From: Prunus persica
Taxonomy: Eukaryota; Streptophyta; Magnoliopsida; Rosales; Rosaceae
DNA: 64,000 nt
Assembly (NCBI RefSeq): GCF_000346465.2
Contig: NC_034009.1
Span: 30,004,131 to 30,068,130, forward strand
Direction: 5' to 3'
Both the position numbers and the translations under genes were made by a program. The notes under the pieces were generated by a model. It worked only from the letters and a program-made list of their open reading frames with translations, did no database searches and was not told the DNA's origin. Below are positions 1 through 10,962 of the stretch, piece by piece (the stretch's first letter is position 1; every line of letters begins with the position of its first letter).

Positions 1-946
1 AGCCATTGAGTAAAATATCTTGTGTCTAAAAAGTTAAACACTTCCCAAGTCCAAGTTTGGGAATCAGTTACAGGCTTAAAGCTACCTTTTCCCCTTTTCG
101 GGCTCAAGGAAAAAGGAGTGACAAAAGAAGAGCCAGGAAACTTGTGCTAGTCATACAACATTACAAACCCAGCAAACTTCAGAAGTTCAGAGATTGCAGG
201 AAGGATCCGAACGTACAGGAAATAAGCTAGAGAGGGAAAGGAAAGGCTTGGCGATGGGTTTAGTAATGTGTCATCCAAGAATCAAGATCCACAAAGTCAC
301 GTGAGGCTCACACATTTCATCACCAAAGACACCAAAGGCAAGCAGAACCAGAACGAGTTTCCGGAGAAAAGACGCAGGAAAAGACCAAAAACCACCAGAG
401 GGAAAGTGACACGCCATCATATGTACGATTGCCGTATGAAATGCGTCATATTCTTTTCGGCTTTGGCAGTGGCACACACAATAAATGTAATGTTAATGCA
501 TGTAAAAATGCTAAATGTAATATTTTAATTTTACATTACAAAACAATGCAGATGATGATCAGTCTGTCTGTGTGCTGTGAGAGCCAGCCACTGCCACACA
601 CGCAGAGGCTAAGCGGCTGAAACTGCTTGCCATTACCAAGAGGTTCCTTTCAAGCAACGTCTCATTTAAAATCCTCCATTGTAAAATAAGTACTAATAAA
701 TCCGCAGAGACGAGAGGGTAAAAGCCAAACTCCAAACACACAACACACAATCTATATTATACTTTTATTGCTTTTTGGCCTCATCTGACTGAAAATCTGA
801 TTTACACATCCCATCATTTTTCGCGCGCAGACACTCTTCCCCATGATACGTATATAGCTGCAGACTTACAGTGATACTAGTAAAATTATTATTATAATTC
901 TGTAGAGGGAGATAGATAGAGACTGAGAGAGAGCATCAATGCCGAA

Positions 947-983
<37 letters not shown>

Positions 984-1526
984 CTACACAGTATAGCAGC
1001 GGAAGAGAGCCTAGACGATCCAGAAGCAAACAGAGAATCAACTAAATAGGGGTCGTTTTTTTTTTGTCTTGGGCCAAGTGGACCTCTTCTTCCACACGCT
1101 CCTCTTCGTTTTCAAACTGTGTGATCACATAGTTTTCTATTTTGGGTTTTGTCCAGGACTGGTTTTTGGGTTTGCAAAAGGGGAGAGCAGGGATTGTAGA
1201 GAGTGACAGAGACGCTCCAGAGGGAGAGACTGAGGGAGGGCTAGAAATGTTGGGCTGGGGTATTGGGAAGCTAAAATCCCAAGTCAGAAAGCAATAATAA
1301 AAAGCCTGGTGTTTAAAATTATTAAAAAGGGTGTCCTGATACGCTATCCTCTTCTTAAAGGTACATCAAGATTTTCTTCACTTCACTGCTCTTTCCTCTT
1401 TCCTCTCTCTCCTCTTTCCTCTTCTTCTACTCGAGAACTTAAAAAAGTCCCTATGAGGATCATGTTTATCTTTCCTTTGCTTTAAAGGAGATATAGGTAG
1501 AAAGGAACACCAAGTCACTTAAAAAA
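1..1526 (+). promoter_or_regulatory. Upstream and 5' leader region of the TGA gene
   Basis: No convincing coding sequence is visible; the short reading frames here have no recognisable domain. The last part (about 1380-1526) is pyrimidine-rich and typical of a plant 5' leader, with runs of ctcttcctct before the ATG at 1527. A (CT)16 microsatellite sits at 949-980. I cannot place the transcription start. An upstream gene's end could also lie in the first few hundred bases, but nothing supports one. Confidence 0.5.
949..980 (+). repeat. (CT)16 microsatellite
   Basis: Perfect CT dinucleotide run about 550 bp upstream of the TGA start codon. GA/CT tracts near transcription starts are common in plant promoters and leaders; a regulatory role here is inference. 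Confidence 0.9.
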
Positions 1527-1602
1527 ATGCAGAGCTTCAAAGCAGCTTCAACAAACCCAGAATTGTATTCCCACTCTTCCTTCTATTTCAGGTCTACTTA
1601 TT

Positions 1603-1645
<43 letters not shown>

Positions 1646-1929
1646 GCTAATTGGTTATGTTTTTGGTTTCTGGGTCTCTGTTTAAGTTATGGTTTTTTTG
1701 GGTGTTAACAGAGTTTAGAAGAAATGGGTTATGTGCACAGAAAAAAAAGTCTTAACATTTATGTTTATCACTAAATAATAACCCAGCGCCTCTGTTTCTG
1801 TGAATCTGTGCTGTGCAAAAGCAGAGGAGACGACACTAACCGAAACCAAACGCGTTTTACGGATCTTGGAGAGCTTGAACAGTCCGCTACTGTCTTCCCT
1901 CACGATGATGCTGTTGATTTAATCCCAAG

Positions 1930-1968
<39 letters not shown>

Positions 1969-2419
1969 GTATTATATGTATTCTGTTATTTATATGTGTG
2001 GTTTTAATGTGTTGTAGGCTCAATGTTCAGTTTAAAAGCAAACAATGTTGCTGTTGTACCTAATAACTTGCACTATGGGGCCTTGAACACGGTACTCAAC
2101 CCAACCCAAGTCCCCCTCTTTTTCTTCTCTTGCACTATGATATAGGTAGCTTAGCTTCAGTGTCTTCTTGTTGGGCTTATGGGATGGTTTGTTTGTGCAG
2201 AGCACTGGGTGTTTGGACATAGGCTCAACAATAACCGGGACAGGAGGAGGCTGTGTAGAGACAGGGCATCACCAATACATGTACCACCAGCAGAAAGGGA
2301 CGACGTCGTCGGGAAACGGACACTTTGAGAATTGGGGTGATTCAGCCATGGCTGACAACAGCCAGCAGACTGATGATACCTCAACAGACGTTGACACCGA
2401 TGATAAAAACCAAGTACCT

Positions 2420-2457
<38 letters not shown>

Positions 2458-4835
2458 CGTGAGCATATGCCGTGTTACTATGCACTGTTTATTAGGAATC
2501 TATCCATAGGCTTTAATGGGTGGGTGGGTGTCAGCTTGGAATTTAGAATCTTTTGAAACTTGGAATTTTTTGATTGCCATCCATGTTGTTTTTAGCTTCC
2601 AGAAGGCTTTCAATTAGTACATGTTCTGTCCAGAATCCAGATAAATGGTGGGCCTATCTCTAAATTGATTTACTTCGAAACCGAATATGTTACTCTAAAT
2701 TTTAGCTACCCAAGCTAGGGATGTTTCTTGAATTGAGTCAAAGTGAATTGGTTTAATATGAAATTTGAATTCTTTTTTCTTTTTTAGCTTCATGGAATTC
2801 CGCATGGAGCACTAACAGTAGTGGATTCAATGGAACAGCCCAGGGAAAGAAGTGGAGATCAAAAGGTTAGATATATCTATACTGTTGTTCAAAGTCATGT
2901 GCTTGGATTGGATGGTAATTTTTCTTTTTTGAATGCTGATCTTTTGGGCTAATTAATTTCCAGACACTGCGTAGGCTGGCCCAGAATCGAGAAGCAGCAA
3001 GGAAGAGTCGTCTAAGGAAGAAAGTATGCATCTTTTCTCATTTACTTTGCAGTTTTCACATTTTTGGAAATCTTTTTCTTTAAAGTTTCATCTGCCTAGG
3101 CCTGGGACCTGGGACCTGGGACCTGGGCTCTGGATCTTTTAGCTCTATACGTAATAATGTTAGCAAACGTTGAGACATAAAATCTTGGTGTAGACTACCC
3201 TGAAGATTCACTGTCAGCTCTATGATTTAGGTTTGCCTTATAAATGCTTCTCATTCACTGTGCTCTTTTGGTTAGATTACCCTTTTTGTCCTTTTGGTTC
3301 TGCTCCCTTATTAATTAGCTTACCTCTTTGGTACCCTTCTAGTTAATTGATGCCCCCCTGAATCCTTGTCTGTTGAATGAAAAGTTGCATTGTTTTTTAA
3401 GTTAATGAATACAACATATTTGGATCATTTATAGGTTTTGGTTTTGGATAGGCATATGTCCAGCAGCTGGAAAATAGTCGACTTAGGCTTTCACATCTAG
3501 AGCAAGAGCTTCAGCGAGCAAGGCAGCAGGTGAAGGACTTTAAAGTTTCTATCCATAAAATATATATCTGTATTTCTTCTTTCATTATATGTTTACTATT
3601 TCAATGCAGGGTATGTTTATTGCAACTGGACTTTCTGGGGATAATGGTCATTCAATGGCAGGAAATGGTAAATTGCTTTAACCACATGAATAGTATTTTT
3701 GTGTGTGGAAAACTTCATTCCTTGTAAGGATTCTCATCCATAGGGCAACAACTAAATCCAAGAAAATTGTAATTAGTAATACTATATTAGCCAATTATTA
3801 AATTGTCCTTTTTTAACTGTTTGGTAGAAAGAATGTACAAAGGCAGACAAGTAAATATATGATGTTAAGCCTAGAGATCAACATCATAATTTACACAGCG
3901 GACAGTGAACTTATAACGTGTTGTACTTTTCAGGGGCCTTAGCATTTGACTTGGAGTATGCGCGCTGGCTTGACGAACATCAACGACTGATACATGATAT
4001 GCGATCAGCTGTGAATTCCCATACGGGTGATAACGAATTGCGGATCCTTGTTGATAGCGTAATGACCCATTATGATGAAATATTCAGGTTAAAGAGCATT
4101 GCTGCAAAGACTGATGTATTTCACATGCTTTCTGGCATGTGGAAAACACCTGCAGAAAGGTGCTTTATGTGGTTGGGTGGATTCCGTTCGTCTGAACTTC
4201 TGAAGGTGATCTTCTATTTGATTTTTCCCAAATTGCTTACCCTTTGCCCTGTTGGCCCGACACGAGTATAGATATTCAAGTTGGTCTATTTTATTTTATT
4301 TTTTTAATTTACCGTTGGATATTCAGATACTTGGGAACCAGCTTGAACCTTTGACAGATCAACAGTTGATGGGCATATGTAATCTGCAGCAATCCTCCCA
4401 ACAGGCTGAAGATGCCTTGTCACAAGGGATGGAAGCTTTGCAACAATCTCTTGTAGACACACTTTGCTCAGGTACTCATGGACCTACTGGTTCTGGCAAT
4501 GTTGCAGACTACATGGGCCAAATGGCAATTGCTATGGGCAAGCTTGCCACACTTGAGAACTTCCTTCACCAGGTAACAAGTGTGTGGATTTATTTGCGAA
4601 TTATCTTCTTCTTGTGATTTGTTTGTAGTATCGTTGTGCATATATGTTGGATATGTATAAATAATGTGCATACTTTCTCACTTGTTAGGCTGACCTTTTG
4701 AGACAGCAAACACTACAACAAATGCATCGTATTCTGACCACTCGTCAAGCAGCTCGTGCCCTCCTCGTCATCAGTGACTACTTCTCTCGTCTCCGAGCAC
4801 TCAGTTCTTTATGGTTGGCACGTCCTAGGGACTAA
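1527..4835 (+). CDS. TGA2.1-like: Class II TGA bZIP transcription factor (TGA2.1/HBP-1b type)
   Basis: Nuclear bZIP factor of the family that binds TGACG (as-1) elements and partners NPR1-type co-activators in salicylate defence. I join 11 exons: 1527-1591, 1825-1928, 2018-2091, 2201-2413, 2788-2865, 2964-3023, 3452-3529, 3610-3667, 3934-4205, 4327-4572, 4689-4835. All have GT-AG borders and the frame closes to 464 residues. The basic region (about 178-200) carries NREAARKSRLRKKAYVQQLE, followed by a leucine zipper to about 224. The DOG1/TGA domain follows, with the family signatures MWKTPAERCFMWLGGFR and QQAEDALSQGMEALQQSL, ending SLWLARPRD. The long N-terminus beginning MQSFKAAS and the segment ending TDVDTDDKNQ match the tobacco TGA2.1/HBP-1b subgroup rather than the short TGA2/5/6 forms. 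CT repeats lie in introns 1, 2 and 4 just after the donors. Start choice rests on the conserved N-terminus. Confidence 0.93.
1605..1643 (+). repeat. (CT)n tract in TGA intron 1
   Basis: About 19 CT units begin 13 bp after the exon 1 donor at 1592. One of three such tracts in this gene. Confidence 0.9.
1934..1968 (+). repeat. (CT)n tract in TGA intron 2
   Basis: About 17 CT units begin 5 bp after the exon 2 donor at 1929. If read through, the frame would continue as Leu-Ser repeats, which is why the exon end could be misplaced by automatic callers. Confidence 0.9.
2423..2453 (+). repeat. (CT)n tract in TGA intron 4
   Basis: About 15 CT units begin 9 bp after the exon 4 donor at 2414. Confidence 0.9.
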
Positions 4836-6108
4836 TGTTTTTTCGCTTTCACCTCGACCCGGCCTTAGGACTTGCAAAAAAAGTAGAAGAAGAAAAAAGA
4901 ATTTGCTATTGCCCCACTATTAGTAAACCAGCTGTAGTGCTGAGACCACGAAGATGGTTAATTATGAAAATGCAGATTCAACTTTGAGGCCCCATTTTTC
5001 TTATGATGCTTTTCTTTTATCAGTCATAGGTTAGGCCCTGCATCTTGGCTTATAGAAACGTCAGTGATCGACTTAATGAAAGCCGAGTGGCCGTTCTCTA
5101 ACATGTAATTAAATTAAATATATGCCCTCTTGCTCTTGGGCATGGAAATGTATACCCATTTTCACACTAAATGTGCTAATACTAATCCTATCAGATAATC
5201 AGGGGACTGAAAGCATTTGTGGTTACCAAATTCTTAGATAAATTTTAGGCCCCGTTTGGTTCACGGAATGAATTTGAGGGGAAATCACTTCTCATGTTAT
5301 TTCTCAAGGGATGGGAAATTGAGATTCTTTTATCATATTTGGTAATACTGTGAAAGAAATCAAGAAATATCACTTGATTTCATTTTACATGTTTGGTTAA
5401 GAATGTAAAACCAAGTTAGTTTAATTTTCCAATTATACTCATGTGAAATCAAATAAAAAAAGAATGCATTTAATATTATATTGTAATTCTAAATTGTTAA
5501 TAGAGACAATATAGTCATGAAAAATGTGTATTTAATATTAATTTATTTTCTTAAACTTTCTCATATGGGGTAAGCAAAACTTATGGGGGAAGGAGGGCTT
5601 CGATTTCCCATGCTCGGACTTACCAAACATGGGAAATTAATTGTTTCCCCATCCTCAAGCCTCATTTTTCATGAACTAAATGAGGCCTTATCTTAAATTT
5701 GCATCATTATCACTTGAGTTTGGCTCAAACGACATGATTAATAGATAGACTAGGTGAATAAAAAGAATAAGTTACAATTAATTCGAACTTAACATGGAGA
5801 TGAAATAATACAATGAAATTTGATTGTCACCCTACATTTTTCTTTACAACATGATGTTTGTGTTCCGTTTATTTTTGAATTGTTAGTAGAAACATTGTGG
5901 GCAAGACAGTATCTATCTGAGATTTTTGGATCCGTGAAAAGGGAAAAACTTTGTTTTCATCACTGTTTGCTGTGCACCCGCTTGTAAATTCTTGTGTTGT
6001 TATTCATCCTTCCTGCTAGGGACCAAAAAAACTTTAGTCATTGAACTGAATCAATTGATTAAATAAAACCCAATTTTATTCATTTAAAAATTTATAGAAA
6101 AAGAAGAA
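4836..6108. other. Intergenic, TGA 3' region with MITE
   Basis: Holds the TGA 3' untranslated region, then a MITE at 5248-5687, then AT-rich sequence. No further gene seen. Confidence 0.6.
5248..5687. mobile_element. PIF/Harbinger (Tourist-like) MITE
   Basis: The left end reads GGCCCCGTTTGGTTCA. The reverse complement of the right end reads GGCCTCATTTAGTTCA, giving a 16-bp inverted repeat with 3 mismatches. Both sides are flanked by the trinucleotide TTA (5245-5247 and 5688-5690), the 3-bp target duplication expected of PIF/Harbinger. The 440-bp interior has no coding capacity. Class by TSD length and terminal motif; the specific family is not identified. Confidence 0.82.
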
Positions 6109-6480
6109 TCATAAGAAAGGATGAGAACAAGTACTTGGCTTGTAATTGCTTCTTGGATTTACAGCCTGAGGGATAAAAACTCCAGTCCCATTGCTGTTTT
6201 CCCACAGTTTTGAAAGCGAAGCTGGAACTGAACAATCAGTGTTCTTATTTCCCAACCAACTGATATACCCAAGTGATGATGAATCAGGAGCTGGGATGTC
6301 AAAGCTACGTTTGGTGACATTAGTACTAAATGAGCTTGTGGTTTTGGTCTTAGGAAAATCTTCATTGTCTGCGGTCAAGAGCAAAATCTGCCGTGTGATA
6401 TCGGCGAAAAATACATCATCATCAACATAAGCACCACCATCATCAAATTCAAGACTGGATTTTGTGCTCATCACCTCCAT
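6109..6480 (-). CDS. Small uncharacterised plant protein
   Basis: A single-exon frame of 123 residues starts at the ATG ending at 6480 (beginning MEVMSTKSS). The frame stays open upstream to 6729, but that part has no protein-like character and looks like leader. The core includes the acidic-hydrophobic block DDVFFADITRQILLLTADNED, shortened here by one or two residues from its full extent, which resembles a short conserved block in small plant proteins of unknown function that I cannot name. There is no signal peptide or membrane segment. It sits alone between the MITE and the PCR pair. It could be an unexpressed open frame, but its composition favours a real gene. Confidence 0.5.
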   Translation of the reverse strand: MEVMSTKSSLEFDDGGAYVDDDVFFADITRQILLLTADNEDFPKTKTTSSFSTNVTKRSFDIPAPDSSSLGYISWLGNKNTDCSVPASLSKLWENSNGTGVFIPQAVNPRSNYKPSTCSHPFL

Positions 6481-7114
6481 GTTGAATTTCAAGACAGAAA
6501 CCAGATTCTGTGACAAAACTTGAAAGTAGGGATATTTGTGAAGGAAATGAATGGTGTCTTGGGTTGGGTTGCAGAAAAAGAGTAACTTTTGGATTTTATA
6601 TATAGAAGAATTTGGACAACAGAAAATACTTTGTTTGCGGTCAATAATGATGGAGATAATCAGCATATCTGTCATGTCTCCAAATGAATCCAAGTCCAAG
6701 AATCTGTCTCTGTCCGTACGTCGGCACATGTCTATTCTGCATGCTTATTAAATTCCTCTGCCTTGTTCATGCAAGTCGACGATAATGACTTGGGATAATT
6801 AATTTTGTTTAACGTTAAAATTAGAAAGTTTTCCATTAAAGGTGATTCATAGAATTTGCACACGTAAACAAGGGCCCTGCTTTGCTGATATGTAGCACAA
6901 AAGGACATAAATGGGTAGCTTAAGACGCATAAAGTAACAAAAAAGGGCAACCAAGCACAGAAATTAAATACATATATAATAATAATACATGTACGAAAGT
7001 TTTTGGCGGTCACATAATGAGAATGAACATAAATACATACTCGCAAACAATCAATCTGATAAGCAAACCTTAAACCAAACTCATAATAAATTTTTAACAT
7101 AAGACGACAGTAAC
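6481..7114. other. Intergenic between small protein and PCR gene
   Basis: Probably the leader of the 123-residue gene (both genes read leftward) and the 3' untranslated region of the PCR-type gene. AT-rich; nothing else recognised. Confidence 0.45.
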
Positions 7115-7823
7115 TTAACGATTCATGCCCGATTCGACATTCGGAGGCTTGATCCCTTCCCGGTTCCACTTCTCAACGTTGGCTTGCCACCCTTGAAAAC
7201 AACCATGCACAACAATAAGATTCATGATCATTTTTAAATGTGGAAAATTTGACACCCAGAAAAAAATAAAAAATAAAAAAAAATTGTGTTTTCCTATTTG
7301 CACAGCACACCATGATTGATGGGGCACGAATTTGAACCTAATCGAAATCAGCCGCTCCCAGTGTTTATTTGGGCCTGTGATTAGTTTTTGTAGGCCCAAC
7401 AAGTAAGGAGGGTCCAAGCCCAAATACTCGGAAACTCTTTTTAAAATTTGAAAAAGATAAGGTTGTTCTGAGCCCATATATCAATTTCTTAATTTAAATA
7501 GGGTTGTGAGTTGTGAGTTGTGAGTTACCTATGGAGGGATCGATTCCATGATTTTTGAGTTCTCTGTACTCCTGACAAATAGAAAAGACACAGCAGCAGC
7601 CATGGAGCACAAAATCACCGCATGGTTCTTCTGGTAGTGAAAACATTGCTCTCAACTTGGCTCGATATTTTCCAGAATATAGCCACCCACAACCTATAGA
7701 CCCCATTGCGTAGGCGTTGAGGCTAGCCATCCCACGAGCTGCATGCCAAGTATATATATTTTACTTCATTAGTCACTATTTTTACTCAAACATTTTAATG
7801 AACAATTGACATATTGAGTAAGG

Positions 7824-7869
<46 letters not shown>

Positions 7870-8156
7870 TTAATTACATGTAGTCCCTCTGTCAACAATC
7901 TCCGCAATCCGCCCAAGGGTGACGCATGGACAAAAACAAGTGAGAAGACCTTCAAAAAAATGAAATATGAAGAAGAAATGTCAGTCACGAAGAAGCAAAA
8001 CGAAAAGAAAAAGAAGTAGGAGAATTTATCCATGGTAGGAAAATTTGTACAATTAGAACGATCGTCCAAACAATCGAAAAGGCCAGTGGACCATTGCCCT
8101 TGAGGAAGTTGCTTTTCAGGTTGAGCCAATTTGGAATTGGAGTTATATGCAGCCAT
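7115..8156 (-). CDS. PLAC8-domain protein, PCR/FW2.2-like (diverged copy)
   Basis: Plant cadmium resistance / cell-number-regulator type cysteine-rich plasma-membrane protein; members affect metal efflux or organ size. Four exons on the minus strand: 8051-8156, 7878-7949, 7529-7738, 7115-7191, giving 154 residues. The small 72-bp exon 2 supplies the CLLTCFCPC block (the CL-xxxx-CPC family motif) and [10 protein letters not shown]. Exon 3 supplies [20 protein letters not shown] and exon 4 the WQANVEKW tail. Two hydrophobic stretches fit the family. Compared with the neighbour at 8841-9625 it has lost several cysteines: SRG replaces SCG, and WLYSGKYR replaces CLYSCFYR. It also keeps an intron after SIG that the neighbour lacks. 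An (AT)n tract fills intron 2. The ATG at 8156 opens the only frame that joins. Confidence 0.85.
7829..7864. repeat. (AT)n microsatellite
   Basis: About 17 AT units in intron 2 of the minus-strand PCR-type gene, close to its exon 2 donor. Confidence 0.9.
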
Positions 8157-8840
8157 TGTTACAGCCAGAAAAACAAATTCTTGAATGGCCGATGACCTAT
8201 CTATATACTATGGCACTACATATTTATAAGAAAAAATATCACTACGAAGAGCCCTACGTACTACACCGTATTACAAGGGGATTCATTTCGTGGAAATTAT
8301 TATGCTTCATTCTTCTTGATCATTCGAAATAAATTATCAAAATGAAAGGTGAATCATTCTAACACGAAAAAGATACGAAACTAGTGCGAAGGTTAGAGAT
8401 ATTATATCATATCAAAGGTCAGAAGTCTGAACTCACCTCACCTCGCCACGTTACCAAGTAGATCCAGTCCAAATTTCAATAGTGTAGTAAAAGACGTTAA
8501 TGGAAATGAAACATAGATTAATTTGGTCGACGAGGAAGGATGGTACCATTAAGAGAGAGGTTGTGCTATGTATGTATGTACCAGGAAAATGTCACGCTTA
8601 AAAAAATTGTTTTAGATGACTTGTTCCAAGTTGAGATGTTTATCTGGGCAATACGGTTCTTACAGAAGGCTTAATTCTGTTTGGAGGTTGTTACATATCC
8701 CTTCATCCATTAACGGTTTATTACGAAGAGGCACGTTGATTAATTATGAAACTATATATCTCTTTGATCCACACGCACACGCACATGTATATATATATAG
8801 TATTTATATATATGTGGAGATCATCGATCTTTAAGAGCAT
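8157..8840. promoter_or_regulatory. Shared upstream region of head-to-head PCR genes
   Basis: 684 bp separate the two divergent start codons. TATA-like stretches lie at about 8788-8812 near the plus-strand gene. No other gene is evident. Shared regulation is inference from the geometry. Confidence 0.5.
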
Positions 8841-9625
8841 ATGGGCATGGCTGAGTTACAGAAAGAATCTGTCACTCCGGACAGACCGGCCCCGCCGTCA
8901 GCGCCTCCTCTCACAGCCACCGGCATTCCGGTTGATCCGCTCATGATCAGCAATAATACTCCTCATTCCCCAGTGCCTTGGTCCACTGGGCTCTGCAACT
9001 GTTGTGAAGATGTTAGCAGTTGTAAGTGCCATGTCGCATTTTTATCTTTCACCGCTAAATTAAAACTTTAGCGGATGTTTGTCAGTGATAATGGTTTATC
9101 AATTCTTTCTGTGTATAGGTTGCTTGACGTGTTGGTGTCCGTGTGTGACATTTGGACGCATTGCAGAAATTGTGGACAGGGGATCAACTTGTAAGTTTTT
9201 ATTTTCCTTTATTAATTATATATATCTCTATCATACCATGAAATATAAATAAATTTATGTGTTTGTTGCAATTTGCATGCATATGATCCAATTTAAATAT
9301 GGATATGCATGCAGCTTGTGGAGTAAGCGGGACTATTTACAGTTTGATGCTGTGCTTGGTGGGTTGCTCGTGCTTGTATTCGTGCTTCTATCGATCCAAA
9401 CTGAGAGGGCAATATTTGTTGGAGGAGAGGCCCTGCACAGATTGTTGCGTCCATTTTTGCTGCGAGGAATGTGCTTTGTGCCAAGAGTATAGGCAGCTTC
9501 AGAACCAGGGCTTTGACATGTCCATAGGTTGGCATGGCAACGTCGAAAGGCAGAAACGACTGGCTGCAACAATGGCATCGCCATCGCCATTGCCTCCACA
9601 GCTTCAGACTGGCATGACGCGTTAA
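8841..9625 (+). CDS. PLAC8-domain protein, plant cadmium resistance (PCR) type
   Basis: Cysteine-rich plasma-membrane protein of the PCR/FW2.2 family. Three exons: 8841-9021, 9119-9190, 9315-9625, giving 187 residues, or 185 if the second ATG at 8847 is used; both are in frame. After a proline-rich N-terminus the protein has WSTGLCNC, then the canonical CCLTCWCPC motif (CC-xxxx-CPC), [12 protein letters not shown], a first hydrophobic segment ending [33 protein letters not shown], and the family tail SIGWHGNVE. Exon 2 is 72 bp with the same phases as in the divergent neighbour, which supports duplication. The intron after SIG seen in the neighbour is absent: the coding sequence runs straight through. 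A metal-efflux role is by family only. Confidence 0.9.
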
Positions 9626-10717
9626 CTAGACCCACAGCAAATTGTGATTCAAGGCCAATTGTTATACTGTTAATGTAATTTGTAACAGTAATTTATTTGT
9701 GTTTAATTTTGCCAATTATTTTCTCAATGATATTCGCTTTGAAATATAGAATTTGTAACATGACATGAATTCCTATGTCATTATCGGTTTGATAAACAAC
9801 AAATTATTAAAAGAATTGGTGTTTGTACCATTACTCTCAAACGGAGTATTCTCAACTCAACATTACTAATTCCTGTTTTGATAAGGAATATTGTACAAAT
9901 TTTGGTGTGACATATTAGGTGGTAGGAAGGTACAATAGCACGATCAAGAACAATCAGCCAGGTAGTACAATTATTCTCTTATCCTCAACTGATGCTCCTT
10001 GTTTGTTTGTAAAAACTGACAACATACATGTACCATATTCTTCAGATATTTCCCATTAAGATCCTTTTCAAAGTGGGTCTCATAATAAAAATTTATGTGA
10101 CATTTGATAAGCCAAAAGCCTTTGACCATGGAAAAATCCACTGATGACTTACACAAGGTGCATGTTCCATGGACGTCCTGAAACACAGGGGGGAGGGGGC
10201 TTCTAACATATATGGAAATGGGAGGAGATAATTTTCAAGATTAATAATGCTCTGGTTCTACTTTTGCCTTGGTGGAAGCATAACGTCCCTAAAAATAATG
10301 CCGTTGAAAAGATGGTATTGGGAGGCAACGAAAAGTGAGGTCCCTCTAGCTAGCTAGTGCTTTGATTCCACTCAAGTCCCTAATGCTGTACCATTGTCGC
10401 TTTAAAATGTCTAACAATGTCATGCACATATTCTAAAAGGAAAAGCTGCTTCCAAGCCCAGCCGTATAAGAAAACATAATGGTGTAATTATAGTCAAAGG
10501 TCAACCATATGATTTCTATGTGAAAATTATTCTCATTGATTTGAATTAAACCCAACTAATTAATTTTAATATGCATCTGATTAATGGGTAGGTCACATTA
10601 CGATTTACACTTATGACTTACCGACTGAAGAAAATTAGTACTTGATTAATCTGACAATTTAGTTAATCAACTGGGTTACCAAAGGGCACTCCCGTGGCCC
10701 CTATACTACACTAGATC

Positions 10718-10723
10718 CACGTG
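10718..10723 (+). promoter_or_regulatory. G-box CACGTG
   Basis: Palindromic CACGTG in the context ccaCGTGaag, 240 bp upstream of the carboxylesterase ATG. G-boxes bind bZIP/bHLH factors and are the core of ABA-response elements; function here is inferred. Confidence 0.5.
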
Positions 10724-10845
10724 AAGACATGTGGCAGTGACCCAATTGCCCACTTGGCAGGATAAGATGGGTTGATCTCTCTTCCTCTCTTTGGCTACCC
10801 CAACTTTAGGTTTCCTTGCCTTATCATTTTCGCATTTTCATCATC

Positions 10846-10852
10846 TATTTAA
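10846..10852 (+). promoter_or_regulatory. TATA-like box TATTTAA
   Basis: Lies 111 bp upstream of the carboxylesterase ATG, a normal distance for a plant TATA box with a short leader. Confidence 0.45.
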
Positions 10853-10962
10853 GGAACGCAGAGCCACAAACGTTTCCTTAGTTGCCCAAAACTCTATTCA
10901 AAGTTTTGTGCTATCTCTCCGAAGTTTTCATTCACATTCTTCATTTGAGAGCAAAGAGATTA

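Larger units (their letters stand above)
9626..10962. other. Intergenic, PCR 3' region and carboxylesterase promoter
   Basis: No coding sequence recognised. The last 300 bp act as the promoter of the carboxylesterase, with a G-box and a TATA-like sequence listed separately. Confidence 0.55.
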
